Source: Dokdonia pacifica
GTDB taxonomy: Bacteria; Bacteroidota; Bacteroidia; Flavobacteriales; Flavobacteriaceae
Reading direction: 5' to 3'
Assembly: GCF_900188275.1 (NCBI RefSeq)
Contig: NZ_FZNY01000001.1
Location: forward strand, 372,001 to 436,000
Length of the DNA stretch: 64,000 bases
Part shown: in pieces, positions 43,421 to 52,613 of the stretch
How the letters are laid out: each line of letters begins with the position of its first letter
How positions within the stretch are numbered: the first letter of the stretch is position 1
Made by a program: the position numbers and the translations under genes
Notes under the pieces: generated by a model
What the model was told of the DNA's origin: nothing
Seen by the model: the letters and a program-made list of their open reading frames with translations, nothing else
Databases searched by the model: none

Positions 43421-44575
43421 ATGAAAAAAATCATATATATAGCCATCCTGATTTCTGGGCTTGCAAACGCACAGATTACCCCAGAATTTGAAATCGGAGC
43501 CAAAGGGGTTTTCTCAGGGAATTTAAACTTTAATTCCGAAGAGTCCAATGCAGTTACAGATTTCTCTGATACCCAATTGTTAATGGGGCTTAGTCAAAAG
43601 CTTTATAACAACTGGAGAGCACAATTTGTTTTGGGACTTCAATTTCCTGATGCCAATTCAAATTTGGGCGAGGTCTTTTACAATAATATTTTTATGAAAT
43701 TGGAAGACCAAACCAATGTTATTAAAGTAGGACGTACACTTGCACAGACCAATTTAAATGAATTTCCAACCCTACGTGACGATGATGCACAACAGTTTGT
43801 CTATGCGCTTAATCCTTTCTCTGATGGAGTAAATACAGAACGTGACCAATATGCCAATGTGTTGGATTATACACATATATTCAAACAACGCTTTTTTGTT
43901 TCAATACACGGTGAAAACTTCTACGATAGTTTAGAGCCTGACGATTTTAGGTTAAACTCTATGGGGTTATCGTTGGTATACAGAGTACCAGAAAGTCAAA
44001 GGTGGAATAGAAATATCGTGCAACAAATTGGGTTGAGTTACAACAATTATTTCACTGATAGACCAGGCTATTCTAATGATTTTGATTCTTCGGTCAAAAA
44101 CTTACTCTTTAGTACGATACTAAATTTAAAGCCAGACCCAATAGATTTTGTGGATTTTAAATTTCAAGCTATTCAAAACTTTGGATGGGACGAAATAACG
44201 GAGCTTAATGACTATTTCGACTACACAAGAACGCAGTCAACATCTCTTTTTGGCACCTTTAGATTTTTGAAACAAAAACTAGAACGCCCGCATTATCAAA
44301 TTTCTATTGGTGGTGGGTATAAATCTTTGGGCAACCTCTCTACTAATTCAGACCAATTAATATTTATAACAAACGGGTTTTATCGAATGGGTCAGAATTT
44401 TGATATTGGATTTCAGTATCGTTACACTGAAAATGAAGGTTTTACGCAAAACCTATTTGGAAAGAATGAGCATCGTTTTCAATTGGCATTGGTTTATTCG
44501 TTTAGCCAAATTTTCAATAAGCAGTTTGGTGACCGTGAAGACTTATTAAACCTAGAACACAATTATATAAAATAA
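43421..44575 (+). CDS. Outer-membrane beta-barrel (porin-like) protein
   Basis: 384 residues: signal peptide (about 1-18, SGLANAQ) and alternating amphipathic strands rich in Asn, Asp and aromatic residues (LLMGLSQKLYNNWRAQFVLGLQF; FDIGFQYRYTENEGF). It ends in a strand-like region followed by a short tail. A barrel with no assigned substrate; position after the oxidase suggests a role in copper passage or export. Confidence 0.7.
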   Translation: MKKIIYIAILISGLANAQITPEFEIGAKGVFSGNLNFNSEESNAVTDFSDTQLLMGLSQKLYNNWRAQFVLGLQFPDANSNLGEVFYNNIFMKLEDQTNVIKVGRTLAQTNLNEFPTLRDDDAQQFVYALNPFSDGVNTERDQYANVLDYTHIFKQRFFVSIHGENFYDSLEPDDFRLNSMGLSLVYRVPESQRWNRNIVQQIGLSYNNYFTDRPGYSNDFDSSVKNLLFSTILNLKPDPIDFVDFKFQAIQNFGWDEITELNDYFDYTRTQSTSLFGTFRFLKQKLERPHYQISIGGGYKSLGNLSTNSDQLIFITNGFYRMGQNFDIGFQYRYTENEGFTQNLFGKNEHRFQLALVYSFSQIFNKQFGDREDLLNLEHNYIK

Positions 44576-44581
44576 AAGTAA

Positions 44582-45376
44582 GTGACCTATACCACGCAAC
44601 ATATTAAAACAATAATTATACAGATACTTATTTGGGCAGGTATTTTCTATTTCTTGGTGCACCCTTTCACAATGGTCCTCTATTGGTTTGAGTATAGTAA
44701 CACAGCATTTTCATTTTCCTTGTTTCAAGACGTTTTAAAAACGCGATTTTTAGAATCTTTCACTTTTGATATGGGGGGAATGGGTGGTTTACTTATGCTT
44801 TTAGGAAGTTTTCTGGGTATAATCTCAGGTCTGTTTTTTATAACTATTAAACAAAAGAATAAGCTCATCGGCACACAACAACGATTACTTGTTCGCGATA
44901 TTGATGCATTGATACAAGCTGGTGAAAATGAGATGGTAGAATTCAAGTCTTCCATACGCTATGACTATTACCGTAAAACAACCAATAAGGAACTGAAACT
45001 GGTCATTGCTAAAACCATTACAGGTTTTATGAATGCCAAGGGCGGAAAATTAATTATTGGTGTAGATGATGACGGAAATGTTTTAGGATTAGAAAACGAT
45101 TTCAAAACCCTGAAGCACAAAAACAGGGACGGTTATGAGCGCGAGGTTTTCAGAATCATTTCTACACAATTAGGCCACGAAGCTTGTTTCAGTAATCACA
45201 TTTCCTTCTATAGTTTAAATGAAAAAGATGTGTGTTTAGTTGATATTGAACCTTCTGAAAAACCTGTGTACGTTAGCGATACCGAAAATACCACCTTTTA
45301 TGTTCGGACAGGTAACGCTACTTATCCACTATCGGTTAAGGAAGCTGTTAATTATTTAGAAACGAGAAAATCATAA
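44582..45376 (+). CDS. Membrane-anchored Schlafen AlbA_2 domain protein
   Basis: 264 residues from GTG 44582. Two membrane helices (about 9-33 and 62-88) and a Schlafen/AlbA_2 domain (about 112-255: ENEMVEFKSSIRYDYY, GGKLIIGVDDDGNVLGLE, TTFYVRTGNATYPL). AlbA_2 domains are usually soluble and linked to HTH regulators; here it is tied to the membrane. Substrate and activity unknown. Confidence 0.75.
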   Translation: MTYTTQHIKTIIIQILIWAGIFYFLVHPFTMVLYWFEYSNTAFSFSLFQDVLKTRFLESFTFDMGGMGGLLMLLGSFLGIISGLFFITIKQKNKLIGTQQRLLVRDIDALIQAGENEMVEFKSSIRYDYYRKTTNKELKLVIAKTITGFMNAKGGKLIIGVDDDGNVLGLENDFKTLKHKNRDGYEREVFRIISTQLGHEACFSNHISFYSLNEKDVCLVDIEPSEKPVYVSDTENTTFYVRTGNATYPLSVKEAVNYLETRKS

Positions 45377-45380
45377 AGTT

Positions 45381-46091
45381 ATGCAATACGTCTGGTTTAT
45401 ATGGTCACTTATAATTCTCACGCTTTGGGCGGCAATCTATTTGTTAAAGAAAGGGCATAGAAAGGAAATGCTCAAAATGAGCCTCATTACGATGCCTTTT
45501 GGTTTAACAGAACCCTTATTTGTGCCAGAATATTGGTTTCCACCTTCGCTATTCGATTTGGCAGAAAAAACAGGATTCGACATAGAAAGCCTTATTTTTT
45601 CTTTTGCTATTGGCGGCATTGGCACGGTACTTTACAACCTTATTTTTAAACGCAGCCTCGTTGAAATTCCGCATAGCGAGCGTGGTCACCAAAGACATCG
45701 ATTGCACATTTATATTCTCTTTATACCAGCAATAGTGTTTCTCATATTGGCGCTGTTTACATCGCTCAACCATATTTATTGTGGCATTATAGCCTTATTC
45801 ATTGGCGGATTGGCAACACTTTATTGTCGCCCAGATTTAAAAGGAAAGATTTGGGTTGGAGGCATCTTGTTCACGGTATTATACTTCATTTATTTCGGAA
45901 GTATACTGCCGTTCTATCCGCAATATGTGGAGCTGTACTGGAATCTCGACAACCTAACCCATATCCTTGTCGTGGGTATTCCCGTAGAAGAATTACTGTT
46001 CGCATTCACTTTTGGAATGTACTGGTCGGGATTATATGAGCATTTGTATTGGAGAAAGCTCATAAGTTCAGATAAAATTCATAATCAATAA
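45381..46091 (+). CDS. Lycopene cyclase-domain membrane protein
   Basis: 236 residues with seven predicted helices and the motif DNLTHILVVGIPVEELLFAFTF near the C-terminus, in which PxEE is the signature of CrtYcd-type lycopene beta-cyclases; a second half-motif FGLTEPLFVPEYW is at about 33-45. No other carotenoid gene is in the window, so the natural substrate is open. Confidence 0.72.
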   Translation: MQYVWFIWSLIILTLWAAIYLLKKGHRKEMLKMSLITMPFGLTEPLFVPEYWFPPSLFDLAEKTGFDIESLIFSFAIGGIGTVLYNLIFKRSLVEIPHSERGHQRHRLHIYILFIPAIVFLILALFTSLNHIYCGIIALFIGGLATLYCRPDLKGKIWVGGILFTVLYFIYFGSILPFYPQYVELYWNLDNLTHILVVGIPVEELLFAFTFGMYWSGLYEHLYWRKLISSDKIHNQ

Positions 46092-46101
46092 TAATTTAAA
46101 A

Positions 46102-46620
46102 ATGAAACGAAGACATCTTAAACAACAGAACCAAAAACCTATAGCAGTTATAGTAGAAAACCCAAGCAAAAGAATCTATAAGCTATTAATCAGTATTCTA
46201 TTTTTGGTTTTGGCTTCAATCATACTGCTTTCGTGTTCCAACAAGAAAAAAGAAAAAGCTGAAACAGCAACACTTTTAGTCACAGAAACAGAGCCCATTC
46301 AACCGAGTTCAACTGTTGCTTCTCAAGCAACTTATGAAATTGTGCCAAACGATAAAGTATGTATGGTCAATGACAGATTTATGGGGGTAAAACAAATACC
46401 AATAGATGTAGATGGCACAACTTACTACGGGTGCTGTCAAGGCTGTGTTGAAAAACTTCAGAAAAATATAGATGATGTCCGCTTCGGAAATAATCCACTT
46501 AATAAAACAAAGGTAGATAAAGCTTCGGCAGTCATTGTTCAGGACAAAAGCAACGGAAGTGTTTTTTATTTCGCTTCTAAAGAAGATGCTCAAGATTTTG
46601 TAAGTAAGAATAAAGCATAA
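46102..46620 (+). CDS. Membrane-anchored TRASH/NosL-like metal-binding protein
   Basis: 172 residues. An N-terminal basic tail, a hydrophobic segment (about 30-46, ending LLSC) and a periplasmic part with YEIVPNDKVCMVNDRFMG, YYGCCQGCVEKLQ and VFYFASKEDAQDFVSKN. The CxxC-type cluster and the PNDKVCM start resemble TRASH/MlpB- or NosL-like copper-binding proteins. Probably handles copper at the inner membrane. Confidence 0.7.
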   Translation: MKRRHLKQQNQKPIAVIVENPSKRIYKLLISILFLVLASIILLSCSNKKKEKAETATLLVTETEPIQPSSTVASQATYEIVPNDKVCMVNDRFMGVKQIPIDVDGTTYYGCCQGCVEKLQKNIDDVRFGNNPLNKTKVDKASAVIVQDKSNGSVFYFASKEDAQDFVSKNKA

Positions 46621-46645
46621 TACACATAAATGATAAAACATTCAA

Positions 46646-47110
46646 ATGATGAAAATAGTGTTAGCAATAGATGGTTCAGACTTTAGTAAAGAGGCTGTCA
46701 AGAAACTCGCAAAAATGCCACTACCAAATGATAGTGAAATTAGTATTATAAACGTTTATGAGCATCCAGCGATGTCAACACCAGAAATAATGGCCACGGG
46801 TGGAAGCTTGAACAATTACTTTGAAGAGTTCTTAAGTGGTGCCCAAAAAATAGGCAACAAAATTGTTTCGGAAGCTAGTAATGTTCTAAAGAGCAAAAAC
46901 GAAGAACTCATCATAACTACTAGCGTAGTTAGCGGGTTACCTAAAAGTGCTATTCTTGAAAAAGCAGAATCGTTTGATGCAGATTTGATTGTAGTGGGCT
47001 CGCAAGGGCAGGGAGCATTTTCACGCTTCCTATTAGGCTCTGTTTCCCAGTATTTGGCAGCACACGCCAAATGTTCAGTAATGATTGTAAAAGACAAGGA
47101 CGCAAAGTAA
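46646..47110 (+). CDS. Universal stress protein (UspA family)
   Basis: 154 residues (start 46646 or the next ATG 46649). One Usp domain with the ATP-binding signature VGSQGQGAFSRFLLGSVSQ near the end. Nucleotide-binding stress protein; regulated targets unknown. A tandem-domain Usp is encoded later in the same array. Confidence 0.9.
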   Translation: MMKIVLAIDGSDFSKEAVKKLAKMPLPNDSEISIINVYEHPAMSTPEIMATGGSLNNYFEEFLSGAQKIGNKIVSEASNVLKSKNEELIITTSVVSGLPKSAILEKAESFDADLIVVGSQGQGAFSRFLLGSVSQYLAAHAKCSVMIVKDKDAK

Positions 47111-47142
47111 ACTATTGCTAATACCAATGATAAAAAATAAAC

Positions 47143-48537
47143 ATGAATGTCAAACACTTAAATAATAATTCAAAAGAATCTAGCTGCAAGGTAACGAATG
47201 ATATCTGCCTTCCAGATTCTGACCTACCTCGCGTAGTTATCATTGGTGGTGGATTTGCTGGTCTGGCATTGATAGAAAAATTGAAACACAAAGAAGTACA
47301 AGTTGTGTTGTTCGATAAAAATAACTTCCATCAATTTCAACCTTTATTCTATCAAGTGGCAACAAGTGCTTTGGAGCCTGACAGCATTGTGTTTCCATTT
47401 AGAAAACAATTTAAAGGTTATAAAAATGTAGTATTCCGTTTAGCCGAAGTAGAGAAAATTCAACCCTCATCAAATACACTAATAACTTCCAAAGGAAAAA
47501 TTCACTACGACTATCTGGTACTTGCAACTGGTACGACCACCAATTTTTTCGGAATGGATTCCGTAGCCCAGAACAGTTTGGGAATGAAGGATATTCGCGA
47601 TTCCCTAAACATTCGTCATATGATGTTGCAAAACCTGGAACAAGCAGCCATTACCTGCGATGATGATGTACGGGATGCCCTAACAAATTTCGTTATCGTT
47701 GGAGGTGGTCCCGCTGGCGTAGAAATGGCAGGAGCTTTGGCTGAATTTTGCAAATACATTCTACCGAAGGATTATCCAGAATACCCGTCTTCCATTATGA
47801 ACATTTACTTAATAGAAGCTAATGACGAGTTATTAAGCACAATGTCAGATAAAGCATCATCAAAAACTTTAAAGTATTTAAAAGACTTGAATGTAAAAAT
47901 ACTATTCAATGAGTCGGTAAGTGACTATGATGGCTCGCAGGTTAGCACCAAAAGTGGAAAGAAAATTTTAGCAATGAACCTAATCTGGACAGCTGGCGTA
48001 AAAGGTCAATTTCCAAAAGGTTTAGATGAAAAACACGTGGTAAAAGGCAATCGGATTAAAACCGATTCCTATTTAAAAGTAGAAGGTTCTGAAAATATTT
48101 TTGCCATAGGCGACATAGCGGCTATGATTACAGAAAACACACCAAAAGGGCATCCACAGGTGGCTCAAACAGCGATTCAACAAGGCAAATATCTTGGTGA
48201 ATCCTTGTTGAAGCTTATGAAAAACAAACACATAGAACCTTTTCACTATAAAGATAAAGGTTCATTGGCTACTGTAGGAAAGCGTAAGGCAGTCGCTGAT
48301 TTGGGTAAATTCAAATTTGCAGGTTATTTCGCTTGGCTCTTATGGTCAATTGTACACTTATTATCCATAAGCGGATTTAGAAATAGATTGATGGTTGGTT
48401 TTAATTGGGCGGTAAGCTATTTCACTTATGAAAAGAGCAACCGCCTGATTATTAGAAATTTTAAGCCACAAACCGTTAGTCAACAAACAAAACTTAAAAT
48501 AGATAATAAAGAAGAAGTTGAAAATATAACCCGATAA
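47143..48537 (+). CDS. ndh: Type II NADH dehydrogenase
   Basis: 464 residues. FAD-binding GGGFAGLALIEKL near residue 30, FHQFQPLFYQVAT, NADH-binding VGGGPAGVEMAGALAEF (about 190), FAIGDIA, and a C-terminal membrane-associating helix pair (FAWLLWSIVHLLSIS). Single-subunit, non-proton-pumping NDH-2 passing electrons from NADH to quinone. Its last base is shared with the nhaA start (48537). Confidence 0.9.
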   Translation: MNVKHLNNNSKESSCKVTNDICLPDSDLPRVVIIGGGFAGLALIEKLKHKEVQVVLFDKNNFHQFQPLFYQVATSALEPDSIVFPFRKQFKGYKNVVFRLAEVEKIQPSSNTLITSKGKIHYDYLVLATGTTTNFFGMDSVAQNSLGMKDIRDSLNIRHMMLQNLEQAAITCDDDVRDALTNFVIVGGGPAGVEMAGALAEFCKYILPKDYPEYPSSIMNIYLIEANDELLSTMSDKASSKTLKYLKDLNVKILFNESVSDYDGSQVSTKSGKKILAMNLIWTAGVKGQFPKGLDEKHVVKGNRIKTDSYLKVEGSENIFAIGDIAAMITENTPKGHPQVAQTAIQQGKYLGESLLKLMKNKHIEPFHYKDKGSLATVGKRKAVADLGKFKFAGYFAWLLWSIVHLLSISGFRNRLMVGFNWAVSYFTYEKSNRLIIRNFKPQTVSQQTKLKIDNKEEVENITR

Positions 48538-49877
48538 TGTTGAAAACTAAAACATATAGTGGAATTCATAGTGTATTCAATGCTACCTCAAAAGGCTTGA
48601 ACAACACAGGTATTGTACTTCTCATTGCGGTCATCATTGCAATGGTATGGGCCAATTCACCTTGGCAAGAAATATACCGCGGTTTAATGAAAACCAACAT
48701 CTCATTTACCATAGGCCGTTTTGAAATTACTGAACCGCTGTTACTTTGGATTAACGATGGGCTGATGGCATTGTTCTTCCTTCAAGTAGGACTAGAATTA
48801 AAAAGAGAAATATTGGGCGGAAAGCTTTCAACTCTTCAAAATGCTGTACTTCCTATTGGGGCTGCCGTAGGTGGCATGATTTTTCCTGCCCTCATTTATT
48901 TTCTATTTAATACCACAGGTGAAGCTTCTCAAGGCTGGGGCATTCCTATGGCAACAGATATTGCATTTTCTTTAGGTGTATTGGCACTTTTTGGAAAGCG
49001 TTTACCAGTAGCTCTGCGCGTATTTTTGGTAACGCTTGCAATCGTTGATGATTTGGGAGGTGTCTTGGTGATAGCGCTCTTTTATACATCGGGCATTTCA
49101 ACAATGGATTTATTCCACGCACTTCTTTTCTTTGGATTATTAATTATTGGCAATTATGCAGGCGTCAGAAAAACTTGGTTTTATGCTATCATAGGGATAG
49201 GCGGTGTTTGGCTCGCATTCTTTTTCTCTGGAGTCCATCCTACTATTGCGGGTATACTAACGGCTATTGCAATTCCAGGACGTGTAAAAATCAAGGAAGA
49301 TACCTTTCTAAAACGTTTAAGTACGCTTCATTCACGTTTTACGAAAATAAAACCAGTAAAAGGAGCACTCATTTCTAGTGAGCAACTCGAAATACTGGAA
49401 GAAATCAAGTCAACAAGTTCCCAAGCAGAAACACCTCTTCAAAAGTTAGAAAAAGCATTAAATCCTATTGTAAGCTTTTTAGTGCTGCCTCTTTTTGCAT
49501 TGGCAAATGCTGGGATTCACTTGCACGGTGAAGTTGGTCAGGTTTTACTCAATCCCATTAGTTTAGGTATTGGCGCAGGATTAGTTTTAGGAAAGTCCAT
49601 TGGAATTGTATCAATTTCAAGGCTACTTGTGGCTTTAAAACTAGCCAAATTACCCGATGCAGTAAATTGGAATCAACTATATGGTGTCGCATTTCTGGCA
49701 GGAATCGGATTCACAATGTCTTTGTTCATCAATGAATTGGCTTTTGTAAATGAAGAATTCATTTATACGGCAAAAATCGGCATTCTGTTTTCCTCTCTTA
49801 TTGCAGGAATAATCGGTTCAATCATTTTAATTAAAAGTTCAAGAAAAATAATAACAAATAAAATAGTAAAACAATGA
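48537..49877 (+). CDS. nhaA: Na+/H+ antiporter NhaA
   Basis: 446 residues, twelve helices. Key pair D171-D172 in AIVDDLGGVLVIALFY corresponds to the ion-binding aspartates of E. coli NhaA; ATDIAFSLGVLALFG is the helix IV region. The loop between about 265 and 305 is longer than in E. coli. Exchanges Na+ for H+; pairing with NDH-2 suggests ion balance when respiration is low. Confidence 0.93.
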   Translation: MLKTKTYSGIHSVFNATSKGLNNTGIVLLIAVIIAMVWANSPWQEIYRGLMKTNISFTIGRFEITEPLLLWINDGLMALFFLQVGLELKREILGGKLSTLQNAVLPIGAAVGGMIFPALIYFLFNTTGEASQGWGIPMATDIAFSLGVLALFGKRLPVALRVFLVTLAIVDDLGGVLVIALFYTSGISTMDLFHALLFFGLLIIGNYAGVRKTWFYAIIGIGGVWLAFFFSGVHPTIAGILTAIAIPGRVKIKEDTFLKRLSTLHSRFTKIKPVKGALISSEQLEILEEIKSTSSQAETPLQKLEKALNPIVSFLVLPLFALANAGIHLHGEVGQVLLNPISLGIGAGLVLGKSIGIVSISRLLVALKLAKLPDAVNWNQLYGVAFLAGIGFTMSLFINELAFVNEEFIYTAKIGILFSSLIAGIIGSIILIKSSRKIITNKIVKQ

Positions 49878-50887
49878 AAAAAATAGCAGTAATAGGATAT
49901 GGTGTCATTGGTAAAAGGGTTGCTGATGCAATTGCACTACAGGATGATATGGAACTAACAGGTGTTTGCGATATCATAAGCGATTGGCGCATACAAAATG
50001 CCGTTAGAAAAGAGTATGATATCTACGCAGCCACAGCAGAAGCAGCTAATAAAATGAAGTCCGAAGGAATTTCAGTAAAAGGAAGTATGCAGGAACTTTT
50101 GAAAAAAGCTGATTTGGTAGTGGACTGTACGCCAAAAAAAATAGCCGCTAAAAATGTACAAATCTACAAAGAAAAAGACATCAAATATATTGTTCAAGGA
50201 GGCGAAAAGCACGAAACCACAGGACATTCCTTTAGTGCTGAAAATAATTATAAATCAGCTATAAACTTGGATGCTACAAGAGTCGTTTCCTGTAATACCA
50301 CGTCTATTTTAAGAACCTTGACCGCTTTAAAAAGAGCTGATTTATTAGATTATGCAAGGGGAACTCTTTTAAGAAGAGCAACCGACCCTTGGGAAAGCCA
50401 TTTGGGCGGTATTATGAACACAATGGTTCCCGAAAGAGATATTCCCAGTCATCAAGGACCCGATGCCCAAACTGTTGATTCTGATTTAGATGTCGTGACT
50501 TCCGCAGTAAAAGTACCTGAAACATTGAGCCATATGCACTATTGGAACGTAAAATTAAAAAGACAAGCCACAAAAGAAGAAGTGCTTAACGCCCTTAAAA
50601 CATCTAGCCGTATTAAACTAATTCAATATGACCAAGGCCTAGTTTCAAACAATACCATTAAAGAAATGTTCTTGGATATGGGAAGACCGTGGGGCGATAT
50701 GTACGAAGTAGCTCTTTGGGAAGATATGCTTAAAGTACAGGGAGACGAACTTTTTTATGCATACGTGGTCGATAACCAGGCCATTGTTATCCCTGAAACT
50801 ATCGATGCTATTAGGGCACTTACAGGAATTGAAACAGATGGGGCTAAATCCATCTTGAAAACAAATCAAAGCTTATCTATTGCATAA
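49874..50887 (+). CDS. Type II (archaeal-type) glyceraldehyde-3-phosphate dehydrogenase
   Basis: 337 residues. N-terminal Rossmann motif GYGVIGKRVADAI and catalytic C140 in VSCNTTS, the type II GAPDH form that is the normal enzyme of Archaea and is rare in Bacteria. Further fits: GGEKHETTGHSF, PWESHLGGIMNTMVPE and HQGPDAQTV. Oxidises glyceraldehyde 3-phosphate, usually able to use NADP+. The start overlaps the nhaA stop by four bases. Confidence 0.92.
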   Translation: MKKIAVIGYGVIGKRVADAIALQDDMELTGVCDIISDWRIQNAVRKEYDIYAATAEAANKMKSEGISVKGSMQELLKKADLVVDCTPKKIAAKNVQIYKEKDIKYIVQGGEKHETTGHSFSAENNYKSAINLDATRVVSCNTTSILRTLTALKRADLLDYARGTLLRRATDPWESHLGGIMNTMVPERDIPSHQGPDAQTVDSDLDVVTSAVKVPETLSHMHYWNVKLKRQATKEEVLNALKTSSRIKLIQYDQGLVSNNTIKEMFLDMGRPWGDMYEVALWEDMLKVQGDELFYAYVVDNQAIVIPETIDAIRALTGIETDGAKSILKTNQSLSIA

Positions 50888-50897
50888 AGAATTACGA

Positions 50898-51521
50898 ATG
50901 TCCAACAATAGAGAAATAAAAAATCGTTACAACAGAATAGCCAAATATTTTGACTCATTAGAAAGACCAATGGGAACAAGTGGCTTTGCAAAATGGCGAA
51001 AAGAGATAGTGCCACAAGCAACTGGTAAAACCTTAGAGGTTGGTGTTGGAACGGGTAAAAACATTCCATTTTACCCCAAAAATATTGACATAACTGCAAT
51101 TGATTTTAGTAAAAAAATGCTTGAAGAAGCCAAAGCAAAGTATCAGGATAGTCCACTCAAAATCAATTTCCTTGAAATGGATGTGCAAAATATGGACTTT
51201 GAAGATAACACCTTCGATACCGTGATTACAAGTTGCGTATTCTGTTCTGTTCCAGATCCTGTAAAAGGTTTAATAGAGATTAAAAGAGTGCTAAAGCCAA
51301 ATGGCCAGCTTATTATGTTGGAACACGTTAGAAGTAATGGTAAAGTGTTAGGCAAACTAATGGATTGGTTCAATTTCATACCACTAAATATTATGGGTGC
51401 TAACATTAACCGTAAAACCAAACAGAATTTAATAAAAGCTGGTTTCAACGATGTTAAGGTGACTGAACTATGGAAGGATATTGTAAAATACTTCTATGTG
51501 AAAAATGAAAAATTAATATAA
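50898..51521 (+). CDS. Class I SAM-dependent methyltransferase
   Basis: 207 residues from ATG 50898; an upstream TTG is unlikely. Motif [15 protein letters not shown], then [12 protein letters not shown] and [20 protein letters not shown], typical of UbiE/Coq5-like methyltransferases. Substrate unknown; a quinone or lipid is possible. Eleven bases after the GAPDH stop. Confidence 0.85.
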   Translation: MSNNREIKNRYNRIAKYFDSLERPMGTSGFAKWRKEIVPQATGKTLEVGVGTGKNIPFYPKNIDITAIDFSKKMLEEAKAKYQDSPLKINFLEMDVQNMDFEDNTFDTVITSCVFCSVPDPVKGLIEIKRVLKPNGQLIMLEHVRSNGKVLGKLMDWFNFIPLNIMGANINRKTKQNLIKAGFNDVKVTELWKDIVKYFYVKNEKLI

Positions 51522-51543
51522 GGAAGCTATAAAAAATAGAATT

Positions 51544-52605
51544 ATGAGTAAATATGAAAACATAATACAAAACCTTGGTGACAAAGCTGATTTCTATTTG
51601 AATCATATTTGTGAAAAAATAACAAAAGATGAATTGCAGACACCAAGTGATAAAAGTCTTGATAAGGTTTTTACTAATAGTAACAGAAATCCACAGGTAC
51701 TTAGAAGCCTTAACCAATTATACAACCACGGAAATCTGGCAGGAACTGGTTATTTAAGTATCCTTCCTGTGGACCAAGGTATTGAGCATAGTGCAGCATT
51801 TTCATTCTATAAAAACCCAGATTATTTTGACCCAGAGAACATCATAAAACTTGCTATGGAAGCTGGTTGTAATGGAGTGGCATCCACCTTTGGTGTTTTA
51901 GGATTAAATGCTCGAAAATATGCCCATAAAATCCCTTTTATAGTAAAGATTAATCACAATGAGCTGCTAACCTATCCCAATAAATATGACCAAACATTAT
52001 TTGGTAAGGTAAAAAATGCCTGGGATATGGGAGCAATTGCCGTAGGAGCTACCATTTATTTTGGTTCAGCGGAAAGTAACAGACAGCTAAAAGAAATAGC
52101 TGAAGCTTTTGAAGAAGCCCACAATCTGGGGATGGCTACTATTCTATGGTGCTATACACGAAATGAAGCTTTCAAAATAGAAAATGAAGATTATCACGCA
52201 GCGGCCGATATAACCGGACAAGCAAATCATTTAGGCGTAACTATTCAAGCAGACATCATTAAACAAAAATTACCGACCAATAATTTCGGATTTAAAGAAA
52301 TAGGATTCGGAAAATATGACGATGATATGTATGAAGCGTTGACTACAGACCATCCCATTGACCTTTGCAGATTACAGGTGGCCAATTGTTATATGGGTAA
52401 AATAGGGCTGATAAATTCTGGTGGTGGTTCCAAAGGCAAATCAGATTTGTCCGAAGCTGTAACAACTGCCGTTATCAATAAAAGGGCTGGTGGTTCTGGG
52501 CTGATAATGGGAAGAAAAGCATTTCAAAAACCCTTTAGCGAAGGCGTGAGAGTATTACAATCCGTTCAGGAAGTGTATCTGGATAATAAAATTAATATAG
52601 CATAA
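51544..52605 (+). CDS. fbaB: Class I fructose-bisphosphate aldolase, archaeal/DhnA type
   Basis: 353 residues. [23 protein letters not shown] and [13 protein letters not shown] mark the DhnA-type class I aldolase family, again a form typical of Archaea. Cleaves fructose 1,6-bisphosphate to the triose phosphate used by the GAPDH encoded before it. Schiff-base mechanism is known for the family; the lysine is not assigned here. Confidence 0.9.
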   Translation: MSKYENIIQNLGDKADFYLNHICEKITKDELQTPSDKSLDKVFTNSNRNPQVLRSLNQLYNHGNLAGTGYLSILPVDQGIEHSAAFSFYKNPDYFDPENIIKLAMEAGCNGVASTFGVLGLNARKYAHKIPFIVKINHNELLTYPNKYDQTLFGKVKNAWDMGAIAVGATIYFGSAESNRQLKEIAEAFEEAHNLGMATILWCYTRNEAFKIENEDYHAAADITGQANHLGVTIQADIIKQKLPTNNFGFKEIGFGKYDDDMYEALTTDHPIDLCRLQVANCYMGKIGLINSGGGSKGKSDLSEAVTTAVINKRAGGSGLIMGRKAFQKPFSEGVRVLQSVQEVYLDNKINIA

Positions 52606-52613
52606 TCAACAGA

